Source: an uncultured Bacilli bacterium (GTDB lineage Bacteria; Bacillota_I; Bacilli_A; RF39; UBA660). Taken from it: 64,000 nt of DNA. The position numbers and the translations under genes were made by a program. The stretch spans positions 1 through 64,000 of the forward strand of contig CAJTLN010000005.1 in NCBI GenBank assembly GCA_910577505.1, given 5' to 3'. Shown here in pieces: positions 8,938 through 17,865 of this stretch. The notes under the pieces were generated by a model, which had not been told where the DNA came from, did not search any database, and worked only from the letters and a program-made list of their open reading frames with translations. Each line of letters starts with the position of its first letter. The first letter of the stretch is position 1.

Positions 8938-9813
8938 ATGAATAAAGAAGATCAAAATATTGAATTGCCAAATATGGTAGTAAAGCCAGAAGAAGAGACT
9001 GTACAGCAACCAGTAGCAGAACAATCTGTAAGCGAAGTACAACAATCAGAATCAGTTCAACAACAAGTTGAGCAACCAGTACAACCTGAAGTACCTGTAC
9101 AACCAGTAGAACAGAATCCAGTTCCACCTGTTGAGCAAGTAGCAGTACAATCAACACCTGTATCAAGTGAATCTACACAACAAAATTTATCAGCAGGACA
9201 AGTTTATGTTGCAGCTGGTAATCCAGTTAAACAAACTGCTCCAAATGTGAGTACTGAGCAAACTAAAACTAATGAAATTGTAGATAAGGCTAAACAAGGA
9301 TTAGGAAATTATGTAGAAAAGTTAAAAACTGATAAAAAAGTTTTAGGAATATCTATTGCAGTTGTTGTAATTTTATTGTTAGTAATATGTAGTTTATATT
9401 TGAATGGTGGATCTAAAGGTGTGGTTAAATCTTTTTCACAGGCATTTGTTAAGTCAGATACTAAAAAGATAGTTAAATTGATGCATAAGAATTATTTAGA
9501 CGCTTATGAAGATATGGGATTTGATATTGAAGATACATTAGATGATACTTTTGATGATTATGATAATGAAGATTTTAAAGTATTAAGTTATGAAATTGTA
9601 GATAGTGATAAAGTAGAAAAATCAGATTTAGAAGATTTAGCTGAAGATTTAGAAGATAATTGTGATATTGATGAAAAAAATGTTAAAGCAGCTGTAGTAT
9701 ATACAATCAAATTTAAAGTAAATGATGATGGTGATAAGGATACAATGAAAAAAGATGTAACAGCTGTTAAGATTAAAGGTAAATGGTATATTTTCTTAGG
9801 GGACTTATCTTAA
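8938..9813 (+). CDS. Membrane protein with Q/P/V-rich tail and extracellular domain
   Basis: Unrecognised membrane protein of 291 residues. Residues 20-95 are low-complexity, built from repeated VQQ, VQP and VEQ units, with no charge clusters; a basic stretch leads into one membrane helix (about 137-155, GISIAVVVILLLVICSLYL). The remaining 130 residues form a probable extracellular domain, very acidic in the middle (DDTFDDYDNEDF, DLEDLAEDLED) and ending with KIKGKWYIFLG, which resembles the last strands of DUF4878/NTF2-like folds. That fold match is tentative. Standing alone between two terminators. Confidence 0.75.
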   Translation: MNKEDQNIELPNMVVKPEEETVQQPVAEQSVSEVQQSESVQQQVEQPVQPEVPVQPVEQNPVPPVEQVAVQSTPVSSESTQQNLSAGQVYVAAGNPVKQTAPNVSTEQTKTNEIVDKAKQGLGNYVEKLKTDKKVLGISIAVVVILLLVICSLYLNGGSKGVVKSFSQAFVKSDTKKIVKLMHKNYLDAYEDMGFDIEDTLDDTFDDYDNEDFKVLSYEIVDSDKVEKSDLEDLAEDLEDNCDIDEKNVKAAVVYTIKFKVNDDGDKDTMKKDVTAVKIKGKWYIFLGDLS

Positions 9814-9824
9814 TAAATAATTAT

Positions 9825-9855
9825 AAGGAATGAATATATAATTCATCCTTTTTTT
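9825..9855 (+). terminator. Intrinsic terminator
   Basis: AAGGAATGAAT (9825-9835) pairs with ATTCATCCTT (9841-9850), one bulged A, then a T-run. Confidence 0.75.
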
Positions 9856-9856
9856 A

Positions 9857-9865
9857 TGATATAAT
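9857..9865 (+). promoter_or_regulatory. Extended -10 promoter TGATATAAT
   Basis: Starts two bases after the terminator T-run and 22 bases before the LemA-like gene. Confidence 0.55.
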
Positions 9866-9887
9866 TTTATTAGGGAGTGTTTATGGT

Positions 9888-10415
9888 ATGGAATATACAT
9901 TAAGCATATTATTTATTATTTTAATTTTATGGTTGATTTTATATTTTATTTTAGAATTTTCTATTGTTAATAAAAAAATAAAAAGTGTAAATCAGGTATT
10001 TCAAGAACTTGATAAAGTATTTATTAAAAGACTTAATGTGTTATATAAAATTTTAGATATTATTAAAGAATATGATAAAATTGAGTTTGATGTACTTAGT
10101 AGTAATTTATATGATTATATAAATGAGTATAATGAATATAATTTAGAGAAGAAGATTAGTGTTAATGAAGGTTTGAATTTAGATTTGAAGAAAATTTTTT
10201 TGACTTCTAAAGTTTATCCTGAGTTATTAGATAATTTTAAGTATGTTAAGTTAGAGAAGCAGTTAAAAAGGTTTAATAAAGTAATTAGTAAATTATGTAA
10301 AAAGTATAACAATTTATTGTTAATTTATATGGATAGAAAAAAAATATTTCCATCAAATTTAATATGTAGTATTTTAGAAAAAGATGAATACAGGTATTTT
10401 AGAATAGAAGATTAG
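9888..10415 (+). CDS. LemA-like membrane protein
   Basis: Single N-terminal membrane helix (residues 1-25) followed by an all-helical region of 150 residues. The pattern matches LemA loosely: FQELDKVFIKRLNVLYKILD, a YPEL...LEKQLKRFNKVISKLCKKYN helix and the end FPSNLICSILEKDEYRYF, which corresponds to the FPxNLIA...YF end of LemA. Many conserved LemA residues have changed, so it is a divergent member. Function of the family is not settled. A decoy ATG (9883) in another frame precedes the true start and stops after six codons. Confidence 0.65.
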   Translation: MEYTLSILFIILILWLILYFILEFSIVNKKIKSVNQVFQELDKVFIKRLNVLYKILDIIKEYDKIEFDVLSSNLYDYINEYNEYNLEKKISVNEGLNLDLKKIFLTSKVYPELLDNFKYVKLEKQLKRFNKVISKLCKKYNNLLLIYMDRKKIFPSNLICSILEKDEYRYFRIED

Positions 10416-10438
10416 TTTTTTAGAAAAGGAAGAGTGTT

Positions 10439-10906
10439 ATGTTCATTAAATATATTATTGTTTTTTTAGTATCTATGGTGCCACTTATAGAGCTTAGGGG
10501 AGCGATTCCTATTGCAGTTGGTTTAGGAATGCCAAAGCTTATATCATTTATTATAGCTATTATAGGTAATATGTTACCTGTTCCAATTATTTATTTATTT
10601 TCAAGAAAGGTTTTGGAATGGGGGAAGGATAAAAAGTATATAGGTAAATTTTTTACTTGGTGTTTGCTTAAAGGAGAAAAAGGTGGTAAGAAGTTACAAG
10701 CTAAAGCTGGAAAAGGTCTGTATTGGGCATTGTTCTTATTTGTAGGTATACCTCTTCCTGGAACTGGTGCATGGACTGGTACTTTAGCAGCTAGTATTTT
10801 AGACTTGAATTTTAAGAAAACTGTTTTTGCTGTAATGGTTGGTGTTTTACTTGCTGGTTTAATAATGATGGCAATATCATTTGGGTTGTTTGAGGTGATA
10901 TTTTAG
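10439..10906 (+). CDS. Small multidrug export family membrane protein (COG2426 type)
   Basis: 155-residue integral membrane protein with about four hydrophobic segments. The opening VSMVPLIELRGAIPIAVGLG and the middle FVGIPLPGTGAWTGTLAAS are the hallmark segments of the family annotated as small multidrug export protein. The name rests on family annotation; transport activity is little tested. Its stop overlaps the GTG start of the next gene by one base, so the two are cotranscribed. Confidence 0.85.
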   Translation: MFIKYIIVFLVSMVPLIELRGAIPIAVGLGMPKLISFIIAIIGNMLPVPIIYLFSRKVLEWGKDKKYIGKFFTWCLLKGEKGGKKLQAKAGKGLYWALFLFVGIPLPGTGAWTGTLAASILDLNFKKTVFAVMVGVLLAGLIMMAISFGLFEVIF

Positions 10907-11544
10907 TGGAAACTGTTGTATATTTAATAAGACATTCAGAAATTACACCTAAGAGTAATATAAAAAATATTAGTATGAATGATGATAAGCAAATTGCTAA
11001 TGAAAAAGCTTTTTTATCTGTTAGTGGAGAGAAGAAGGCTGAAGCAATGAGTAAGATAGATGAATTACAAAATATTGATGCTGTTTATTCTTCTAATTAT
11101 GAAAGAGCTTTACAAACTGCTAAGTATATTGCTCAAGAAAATAATACGATTATTAATATTGATGATAGATTAAATGAAAGAAAACTTGGTGATATGGCTG
11201 GCATTGATGGAAATGAGTTTCATAGAATGCAAGTTAAAGATTTTGATTATAAGCTACCTGGTGGAGAGTCTTTAAATGAAACTAAGAAACGTATTATTGA
11301 ATCTATGAAAAATATTTTGATGTTTGAAACAGGGAATAGAGTTGCTGTTGTTTCACATTGTACAGCTTTAACTTGTTTATTATCTGCTTGGTGTGAGGCA
11401 GGAAGAAACTATGATGGTGAAATTATCTTATCTTATGATGATGAAACAATTGTAGATGGACATTGGAGTGCACCTGCAGTGTTTAAGGTTACTTTTGATG
11501 GAATGAATGTTTTAGATATTAAATATATAAATCTTAATGAATAA
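10906..11544 (+). CDS. Histidine phosphatase (phosphoglycerate mutase-like) family protein
   Basis: Histidine phosphatase superfamily protein of 212 residues. YLIRHSE carries the catalytic histidine in RHS where RHG is more common; YSSNYERALQTAK and the late VVSHCTALT give the remaining pocket residues. It starts with GTG, with GAGGTG eight bases upstream, in a stop-start overlap with the preceding membrane protein. The substrate is unknown. The gene ends against a convergent unit, with a shared hairpin. Confidence 0.85.
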   Translation: METVVYLIRHSEITPKSNIKNISMNDDKQIANEKAFLSVSGEKKAEAMSKIDELQNIDAVYSSNYERALQTAKYIAQENNTIINIDDRLNERKLGDMAGIDGNEFHRMQVKDFDYKLPGGESLNETKKRIIESMKNILMFETGNRVAVVSHCTALTCLLSAWCEAGRNYDGEIILSYDDETIVDGHWSAPAVFKVTFDGMNVLDIKYINLNE

Positions 11545-11545
11545 G

Positions 11546-11576
11546 AAAAGAACTATAGCTTGTCTATAGTTCTTTT
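11546..11576. terminator. Shared bidirectional terminator inside the end of a convergent gene
   Basis: AAAAGAACTATAG (11546-11558) and CTATAGTTCTTTT (11564-11576) form 13 perfect pairs around CTTGT. On the + strand it ends the phosphatase gene; on the - strand its right arm and loop encode the last residues (KRTIDKL) of the ArsC/Spx-like protein, whose stop codon is in the other arm. Confidence 0.85.
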
Positions 11577-11909
11577 GTAATCTTCTTCTTTGTATCCTGT
11601 TAGAATACCTTTATCTGTTACGAGTAAAGGTCTTTTTATTAACATACCGTTTGTACTTATTAATTTTAATATTTCATCATCTGTCATAGTAGGAAGTTTA
11701 TCTTTTAAATTTAATTCTTTGTAGATAAGCCCGCTTGTGTTAACGAATTTTTTTACTGGTAGATTACTTTTTTCATAATATGATTTTAACTCTTCGTATG
11801 TTGGTGGGTTAAGTTTGATATCTTGTTCTTCATATTGAATATTATGATTATCTAGGAACTGTTTGGCTTTTTTACAAGTTGAACATTTAGGATAATGAAT
11901 AAATAACAT
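11553..11909 (-). CDS. ArsC/Spx family protein
   Basis: Thioredoxin-fold protein of 118 residues in the ArsC/Spx family. It starts LFIHYPKCSTCKKAKQFL with a CxxC redox pair (Cys9 and Cys12) and has the LIKRPLLV motif of the family. It could be a Spx/MgsR-type RNA polymerase-binding regulator of oxidative stress or an arsenate reductase-like enzyme; CxxC and length agree better with Spx-like proteins (inference). It begins two bases after the FemAB-like gene on the same strand, with its ribosome site inside that gene's end. Confidence 0.85.
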   Translation of the reverse strand: MLFIHYPKCSTCKKAKQFLDNHNIQYEEQDIKLNPPTYEELKSYYEKSNLPVKKFVNTSGLIYKELNLKDKLPTMTDDEILKLISTNGMLIKRPLLVTDKGILTGYKEEDYKRTIDKL

Positions 11910-11911
11910 TA

Positions 11912-13120
11912 TTATTTTCCTTTCCTTATTGAGCGATATATTTTTAAAAATGTTGGTAGAACGATATACCAGAATGGTTTATTGATTAGATCAAATTCGC
12001 CAATAAATTCGATATATTCACCACCAATTTTACGTTTATATTCATAGATACCTGCTAAGTTTTTATACTTAGTATGAGGGTCTCCAACAACTCCGAATAA
12101 GTCAGCATATTCATATCCATCTTCATAAGCATCTTTCATAAATTCATAATATAGACGATTTACTGTACCAGTATATGAGGCAACATCATCATTGCCAATG
12201 TAAAGTGACCAAGCTCCAGTAGCAGAGTATGTACATATAAGTGAAGCACATGTATACTCCTCTTTATGTGTTTTAACTATTTCTTTAAAGTAATCAATAT
12301 CTTTTTGAATTTTTACTTTACGATCTTCTTTTTTTTCACTTTCAAGCTCTTTACTGAATTTGTCAATTAAATGTGTAGGATTGATTTTTACATTGTAAAC
12401 TTTGACATACCCTTTTTTACTTAATTCTTCGTAAACATTTTTATAGTAATCATAACTATAGGCATTGAAGCCATCGCGTTTTGAAATTAATTGAATTAAC
12501 TCATGAAATGTTTTAACTTCATCAGATTGATATATTTCTAAGTCATAGTTGTAACTTCTTTTTACTGGACGAGCAAATGACTTAGAGAAAGTTTTTTCGA
12601 CTTCATCAAAACTATTATATTTTTTATAATAAGTACGGAATGTATAACGAGGCTGGTTACCTTCATAAAGTTTATTAAAACCTTTATGTTTATAACTTAA
12701 ATTATTAAATAAATTAAATATTTTATAGTTATTTAGTCCTCCTTCAATTTTATTTCCTTCAACGTCTATTTCTTGATACATTAATGGAGGATCTAATTTA
12801 AGATATATAGCTTTTTCTTCTTTTAAATAATTTTTTAAATGTTTTGTAAATTCACTTAAAATTTCTTTATTTGAAAAGTCCATTGTGAAGCCACGTGGAG
12901 CATAGAAATAACACATGTTAAGGGGAGTTTTCTTTTTTAATAATAATGATGCAGCAACAACATTTCCGTCATCATCTTTTAATCCTACATAACAAGGAAT
13001 TTGATTTCTATTTTTTTTGCATGCTTGTCCCCATTCGTAACTTTGCATGAAATGATTATTAGGAGTTTTTTCCCAGAATGCTTGATATTCTTTTTCACTT
13101 AAATTTTTAATAAATTTCAT
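11912..13120 (-). CDS. FemAB-family peptidoglycan bridge aminoacyltransferase
   Basis: 402-residue protein of the FemA/FemX/MurM family, which adds amino acids from aminoacyl-tRNA to the lysine side chain of lipid II. The opening NHFMQSYEWGQACKK is the family's start motif, two GNAT-like subdomains follow, and residues about 250-300 are a lysine/glutamate-rich helical arm as in FemA. The late YEFMKDAYEDGYEYADLFG is the conserved end segment. Its presence implies a branched peptidoglycan stem, hence a walled cell. First gene of a two-gene minus-strand unit; AGGGTGTGATAAG precedes the ATG. Confidence 0.9.
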   Translation of the reverse strand: MKFIKNLSEKEYQAFWEKTPNNHFMQSYEWGQACKKNRNQIPCYVGLKDDDGNVVAASLLLKKKTPLNMCYFYAPRGFTMDFSNKEILSEFTKHLKNYLKEEKAIYLKLDPPLMYQEIDVEGNKIEGGLNNYKIFNLFNNLSYKHKGFNKLYEGNQPRYTFRTYYKKYNSFDEVEKTFSKSFARPVKRSYNYDLEIYQSDEVKTFHELIQLISKRDGFNAYSYDYYKNVYEELSKKGYVKVYNVKINPTHLIDKFSKELESEKKEDRKVKIQKDIDYFKEIVKTHKEEYTCASLICTYSATGAWSLYIGNDDVASYTGTVNRLYYEFMKDAYEDGYEYADLFGVVGDPHTKYKNLAGIYEYKRKIGGEYIEFIGEFDLINKPFWYIVLPTFLKIYRSIRKGK

Positions 13121-13329
13121 CTTATCACACCCTATTAAAAGTATATCATATCTTAGAAATATTTATATTTTATTTTGTAAACTATTGTAAAAGAAAAAAA
13201 GATTATATCAATAAGGAATGGCGATATAAAAAGTTTTGATAACAAAGTGTAATAAATACACTTTTATTTCAAATAAAGATATGTTATATTGAGAATGTAG
13301 AGACAAAATGGTAAAAGGAGAGATTTTAA

Positions 13330-14760
13330 ATGAAAGTAGTAATGCTTGGTAATAATACCAAAAAAGAAATAGAAAAGAGACTACAAATTGTAGCATCGGC
13401 TGGTAATCTTTCACGTGCAGATGGTACTGTAACACAAGTTTTAGAGAATCATAAAAGTTATGAAGACAACTTAAAACTTGCTAGAGCTATAGTAGGATAT
13501 GGACATAAATCGATATCCGAACATGATTATTTAGTATTTGCACTAGAAAATGTTTCAATGTTACTAGAACAAGTAATTATTGGATATAGATTAACATCAT
13601 TTACAATTAAATCTAGAAGAAATGTTGACTTTAGAAGTGTTGGTACTTATGTTCCAGACTTTAAAGATGTAAATGGGAATGTACTTCCTAATAATAAAAA
13701 GTTGCAAAGAATGTATAAGAAAAATACAGAAGTACTATTTACAAAATATGGTGAATTAGTAGATGAGGGAATTCCAGTAGAAGATTGTAGATATATGCTA
13801 CCATATACAATTAATGGAAATATTATTATGGGTTGTGATGCTAATGAATTACTTAATATGACAGGTGATATGTTATATGGTGAAATTTCTAAAATTAGTG
13901 AAGTTCATGAATTAGGTGAAAAATTAGCAGATATGATTAGAAAATATGCACCTTATTTAGCAAGAGCTTTAGATCAAGAAAAAGATAAGAAATATTATGG
14001 AGATAAATTATCTTTCTTAGATGAATTAGTTCCAAATATTGATTTTCCACAGCAAGCTCATTTATTAGATAAAGTTGAAATGACTGATTATACTCATAAT
14101 GCAGATTGGAAAGTATTAGTTAGTACTTTAATGGCAAGATATCAATATACATATGAACAAGCTGAAGAAGTACTGCATGAACTAGGAGATTTACAACCAA
14201 CTATAAAAAATGATATAATGCAAGCTATTATAAATAGTAAGAATCAAAGAGAACTAGAACAAGCGATATTCTCTTTCCAAATGCCAATATCTTTAGCTGT
14301 ATTAACTCATATTACTAGACATAGAATGCATTCATTATTAGTTCCTGGATTTACAAGTATAAATTTCGAGAATATAATAGTACCTGATACTATTAAAGAA
14401 TCTCATGAAGATGAATATAGAGAATTATTTGCAAATAATATGTTACTTATGGAAGAATTTAAAAAAGAAGGCGTTAGACCTGAGGATTTGATTTGTTTCT
14501 TACAATGTGGACATGGAGTAAATATTACAACTACGATGAATGCTAGATGTTTAGAATGGATTAGTAGAATGAGATGTTGTAATAAAGCACAACTTGAGCC
14601 TAGAAGATTAGCTAATCAAATGGTAGAACTTGCTTCAGGAGTAGCTCCGTTAATTGGTAAGGGACTTGGACCTACATGTAAAGTATTTGGTTATTGTAAT
14701 GAAGGAAAAGACAGCTGTAAAAATAGAGGCGTTGTAGTAAAAAAGAAAGAAAATAAATAA
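13330..14760 (+). CDS. thyX: Double-domain ThyX-like flavin-dependent thymidylate synthase
   Basis: 476 residues, about twice the usual ThyX length. The C-terminal half has the ThyX signature in THITRHRMHS (about residues 331-340, RHRxxS) and MNARCLEWISRMR, which match the FAD/dUMP-binding segments. The N-terminal half has a related pattern, GHKSISEHDYLVFALENVS and a following RLTSFTIKSRRN, so it looks like a second ThyX-like domain with a changed motif. ThyX makes dTMP from dUMP with methylenetetrahydrofolate and FAD. AAGGAGAG precedes the ATG. The double form exists in other Bacillota as far as I recall; whether it makes dTMP is not proven by sequence. Confidence 0.8.
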   Translation: MKVVMLGNNTKKEIEKRLQIVASAGNLSRADGTVTQVLENHKSYEDNLKLARAIVGYGHKSISEHDYLVFALENVSMLLEQVIIGYRLTSFTIKSRRNVDFRSVGTYVPDFKDVNGNVLPNNKKLQRMYKKNTEVLFTKYGELVDEGIPVEDCRYMLPYTINGNIIMGCDANELLNMTGDMLYGEISKISEVHELGEKLADMIRKYAPYLARALDQEKDKKYYGDKLSFLDELVPNIDFPQQAHLLDKVEMTDYTHNADWKVLVSTLMARYQYTYEQAEEVLHELGDLQPTIKNDIMQAIINSKNQRELEQAIFSFQMPISLAVLTHITRHRMHSLLVPGFTSINFENIIVPDTIKESHEDEYRELFANNMLLMEEFKKEGVRPEDLICFLQCGHGVNITTTMNARCLEWISRMRCCNKAQLEPRRLANQMVELASGVAPLIGKGLGPTCKVFGYCNEGKDSCKNRGVVVKKKENK

Positions 14761-14769
14761 TGTATATAG

Positions 14770-14813
14770 AAAAAAGAAAGCCTGATAAATAGAAATTAAT
14801 GCTTTCTTTTTTT
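14770..14813 (+). terminator. Intrinsic terminator after thyX
   Basis: AAAAAAGAAAGC (14770-14781) pairs with GCTTTCTTTTTT (from 14801) across a 19-base loop, ending in a T-run. Confidence 0.7.
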
Positions 14814-14923
14814 GATGGTTAGAAGTAAAATTTATATGAAGATAGTCTTAATAAAAATATAATTTATAACTATTCAATAAATGATTTTTTTGGTAGTATA
14901 TGTGGCGTAAGTAGGTGATTTTA

Positions 14924-15865
14924 ATGCTTGAATATAAAATAGTTAATGCACAAGATAAAGATATGGATATATTAACTAGTATGAAATTAGTTACGATGAT
15001 AGATGATGAAATGGATAAAGTTTTATCTTATAATGAAAAAAATAAGATAAGAAAAAGTATTATAAAAAATATAGAAAATACTGTTGAAGACTATAAGATT
15101 ATTTATGTTGGTAAAAAAATTGCTGGAGCTTATGTTACGATACCTTATGAAGATGGTTATATAATAGATGAAATATATTTATTTAAAGAGTATAGAAATC
15201 AAGGAATAGGTACTGAAATAATAAATAAGATAAAAAAAGAAAATAAAGTTTTGTATATATGGGTATATAAAAACAATAAAGATGCGATAAGATTGTTTGA
15301 AAAGTTAGGATTTATTACTATTACTAGTGGTAGAACAATGATAATGAAATGCGATTGTGTTTACATAAATATTAAAGACAAGTTATGTGATATTAAATTA
15401 GGATATAGGGATAAAGATGGAAATAATTATGCAGGATTTAAATGGAATTTTAAGGATATATTTTATTTACAGAATCCTAAGCAATTAATGGAAAGTAAAA
15501 TTGGTACTTCTTTTGAACAAGTGGAATTAGAAAGAGAATTAATAACTAAATTAGGAGTAGATTTAAGAACGTATTTTATTAATTATCCAGATGATAAAAG
15601 AGATATATCTCATTCATTTTTGATTTACAAAGACACAAAGAAATATTATTGGGTAGAAAATGCGTGGTTAAAGTATAAAGGTTTACATATTTATGATACT
15701 AAGGAAGAGTTATTTGATGATGTGTTACATAAATTTGTAGATACTATACCTGATGGAGATTTTAAGAAAGTAAAAATGTATATGTATGAGAAGCCTAGAT
15801 TTGGGATTAATTATGGTAAATATTTATCACATTGTATAAATGGTAGAAGTATTAAAGTTAAGTAG
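14924..15865 (+). CDS. GNAT acetyltransferase fused to a transglutaminase-like domain
   Basis: 313-residue two-domain protein. Residues 1-145 are a GNAT: DEIYLFKEYRNQGIGTEI (acetyl-CoA loop RNQGIG) and NNKDAIRLFEKLGF. The rest resembles a transglutaminase-like family with GTSFEQVELER, HSFLIYK and YYWVENAW; in proteins I recall, the first motif has Cys (GxCxxQ), here replaced by Ser, so cysteine-protease-type chemistry may be lost. Start chosen at ATG 14924, with AGTAGGTGA upstream; GTG 14915 is also in frame. Substrate unknown. Confidence 0.7.
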   Translation: MLEYKIVNAQDKDMDILTSMKLVTMIDDEMDKVLSYNEKNKIRKSIIKNIENTVEDYKIIYVGKKIAGAYVTIPYEDGYIIDEIYLFKEYRNQGIGTEIINKIKKENKVLYIWVYKNNKDAIRLFEKLGFITITSGRTMIMKCDCVYINIKDKLCDIKLGYRDKDGNNYAGFKWNFKDIFYLQNPKQLMESKIGTSFEQVELERELITKLGVDLRTYFINYPDDKRDISHSFLIYKDTKKYYWVENAWLKYKGLHIYDTKEELFDDVLHKFVDTIPDGDFKKVKMYMYEKPRFGINYGKYLSHCINGRSIKVK

Positions 15866-15896
15866 ATTTTAATAATTGCTTACATTTTTAAGTATA

Positions 15897-15929
15897 GGGA
15901 CATTAAATTTTAGTTAATGTTTCTTTTTT
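15897..15929 (+). terminator. Intrinsic terminator
   Basis: ACATTAA (15900-15906) / TTAATGT (15914-15920) with flanking G-T pairs, followed by TTCTTTTTT. Confidence 0.7.
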
Positions 15930-15932
15930 AAT

Positions 15933-15941
15933 TGGTATAAT
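15933..15941 (+). promoter_or_regulatory. Extended -10 promoter TGGTATAAT with long leader
   Basis: Directly follows the terminator and lies about 115 bases before the deacetylase gene, an unusually long leader for this window. The leader has a repeated AATTTTTGGAT (about 15970 and 15991) and a second TATAAT (16036-16041) near the ribosome site. Confidence 0.5.
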
Positions 15942-16057
15942 TATGGTAGGGGAAAATGAGATAAATTAAATTTTTGGATTGATATAGAGCCAATTTTTGG
16001 ATGGTGTTTTGAAGTTTATAATATTAAAAAAGTATTATAATATAGTTAGGTGGTAGT

Positions 16058-17830
16058 ATGAGTAGTGTTTTAAAAAGGGAAAAAAGAATATTAATTGTTG
16101 CTTGGGGATTACTTTTTGTATGTATGCTTATTTTTATATGCTTTTTTATTGGAGGATTTAATAAAAAAGTTGGTACTACTAAAGAAGAATTAATTTTTGA
16201 AACATTAAGTAATAAAAAAGAAGTAGGTAAATTAACTACTTTAGAAGATCAAAAAAATAATATATATTATAAGATTAATTATCCAGTTGTTGGTATAAAA
16301 AAAATAGATGAATTTATAAAGAATAAGATTGATATACTTAAAGATAATGTAAATAATAGTTATGTAGGAGAAAATAATAAAATAGATATATATTATTTTA
16401 TAGATTATGAAATATATATGGGAATTGATAAAACTTTAAGTTTGGTTTTAAGAGAGAGAATAGAAAATTATAATTTAAGTGAAGTTGAGAATATTTATAC
16501 TTATTTATTTGATTTAGATAATGGAGAAGAAATAAGTCTTGATGATATATTTAGTGAAGGATATAAAGATGTACTTACTAGGTATATCTATAGTAATGAT
16601 GAAAAAAAGTTTAAAGTAGTATTAAAGGGAGATAAGATTTATTTATTATTAAATAATAATTATCAAGAAATAGAAGGTATTGAAGAATATTTAAAAATTG
16701 CTAAAGAAATTGATAAAGATTATTCTAGTGATATAAAAGAAGATGAATGGAATTTAGTTAATAGAGAATATGTTGTATTAGGGGATGTAGTTTTATATAA
16801 AGAAGCTACTGTTACTAGTGAAGTAGTTGGTAGTGTTAAAAAAGATGAAGTTGTTAAAGTTTATAGACAGAGTGATAAAGGATGGAGTATGTTACTATCT
16901 AGTGATGGTGTTCTTTATATAGAGAGTAAGAATATTGAAGAGAAAAAAGAAGTAATTGAAAAACCTGATGTTAGTGTAGATGATGGTATTAGGATGTATA
17001 CAGCAACAGATCTTAATATGAGAAGTGAAGCTAATTCTAATAGTGAATTATTGGATGTTATTAAGTCTGGAGAAGAAGTTATTAAAATAGGCGAGAGTTC
17101 TAGTTGGGCTAAGATTATGTATAACGATAAAGTTGGATATGTTAGTAAAGCTCATTTAACTGAAATAAAAATAGAGAAAAAGGAAGTTAAGTTGAATATT
17201 CCTCCACAAGGACATATAGATCCTAGTAAACCGATGGTTGCTTTAACATTTGATGATGGACCAAGTATTAAATCAACAACCAGAATTTTGGATACATTAG
17301 AAAAATATAATGTACATGCGACTTTCTTTGATTTGGGAAGTTTGATGTTAAGGTATCCCGATATTGTTAAGAGAGAAGCTAAGATAGGTGAAGTAGGAAC
17401 TCATACTTATTCGCATAAGAATTTGAATAAGTTGTCAGTAGAAGAATTAACTGAGGAATTAAGGTTGAGTAGAGAAGCTTATAAGCAAGTGTTAGGGTAT
17501 GAACCGAAACTTTTACGCCCTCCCTACGGTAGTGTAAATGTTAATGTTAGAGCCGGAATTACTGATATGGCGATTATAAATTGGAATGTTGATTCGTTAG
17601 ATTGGAAGTATCGTAATAAGGATTTAACTTTAAATGAGATAGATAATTTTGGTAATTTAGATGGTAAGATAATACTTATGCATTCTATACATAATGAAAC
17701 TGCTGATGCAGTAGAAGTATTAGTTCCTGATTTGTTAGATAGAGGTTATCAGATAGTTACAGTGTCTGAGTTAGCTTATTATAAAGGTTATAAGCTGGAG
17801 ACTGGGACAGTATATTATGGTTTTAAGTAA
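16058..17830 (+). CDS. Membrane-anchored polysaccharide deacetylase with SH3 domains
   Basis: 590-residue cell-surface enzyme. It has an N-terminal membrane anchor (about 10-30), a PdaC-like region (about 55-220, with IYTYLFDLDNGEEISLDDIF as in DUF3298/DUF4163), two bacterial SH3 domains (about 245-295 and 310-372) that likely bind peptidoglycan, and a NodB domain (about 390-590). NodB motifs are intact: TFDDGPS, HTYSHKNL and RPPYGS, giving the metal-binding Asp-His-His set and catalytic base. Probable peptidoglycan deacetylase of the PgdA/PdaC kind, which protects the wall against lysozyme. AGGTGG precedes the ATG. Confidence 0.9.
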   Translation: MSSVLKREKRILIVAWGLLFVCMLIFICFFIGGFNKKVGTTKEELIFETLSNKKEVGKLTTLEDQKNNIYYKINYPVVGIKKIDEFIKNKIDILKDNVNNSYVGENNKIDIYYFIDYEIYMGIDKTLSLVLRERIENYNLSEVENIYTYLFDLDNGEEISLDDIFSEGYKDVLTRYIYSNDEKKFKVVLKGDKIYLLLNNNYQEIEGIEEYLKIAKEIDKDYSSDIKEDEWNLVNREYVVLGDVVLYKEATVTSEVVGSVKKDEVVKVYRQSDKGWSMLLSSDGVLYIESKNIEEKKEVIEKPDVSVDDGIRMYTATDLNMRSEANSNSELLDVIKSGEEVIKIGESSSWAKIMYNDKVGYVSKAHLTEIKIEKKEVKLNIPPQGHIDPSKPMVALTFDDGPSIKSTTRILDTLEKYNVHATFFDLGSLMLRYPDIVKREAKIGEVGTHTYSHKNLNKLSVEELTEELRLSREAYKQVLGYEPKLLRPPYGSVNVNVRAGITDMAIINWNVDSLDWKYRNKDLTLNEIDNFGNLDGKIILMHSIHNETADAVEVLVPDLLDRGYQIVTVSELAYYKGYKLETGTVYYGFK

Positions 17831-17855
17831 GAGAACATTTTATGTTTCTCTTTTT
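17831..17855 (+). terminator. Intrinsic terminator after the deacetylase gene
   Basis: GAGAACAT (17831-17838) pairs with ATGTTTCTC (17842-17850) with one bulge, then TTTTT. Confidence 0.65.
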
Positions 17856-17865
17856 ATTTACTTAA

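Noticed and set aside
8933..9166. Minus-strand frame with repeated VLLVVQ-like residues
   Set aside because: It is the reverse shadow of the Q/P/V-rich repeat region of the + strand gene and has no ribosome site.
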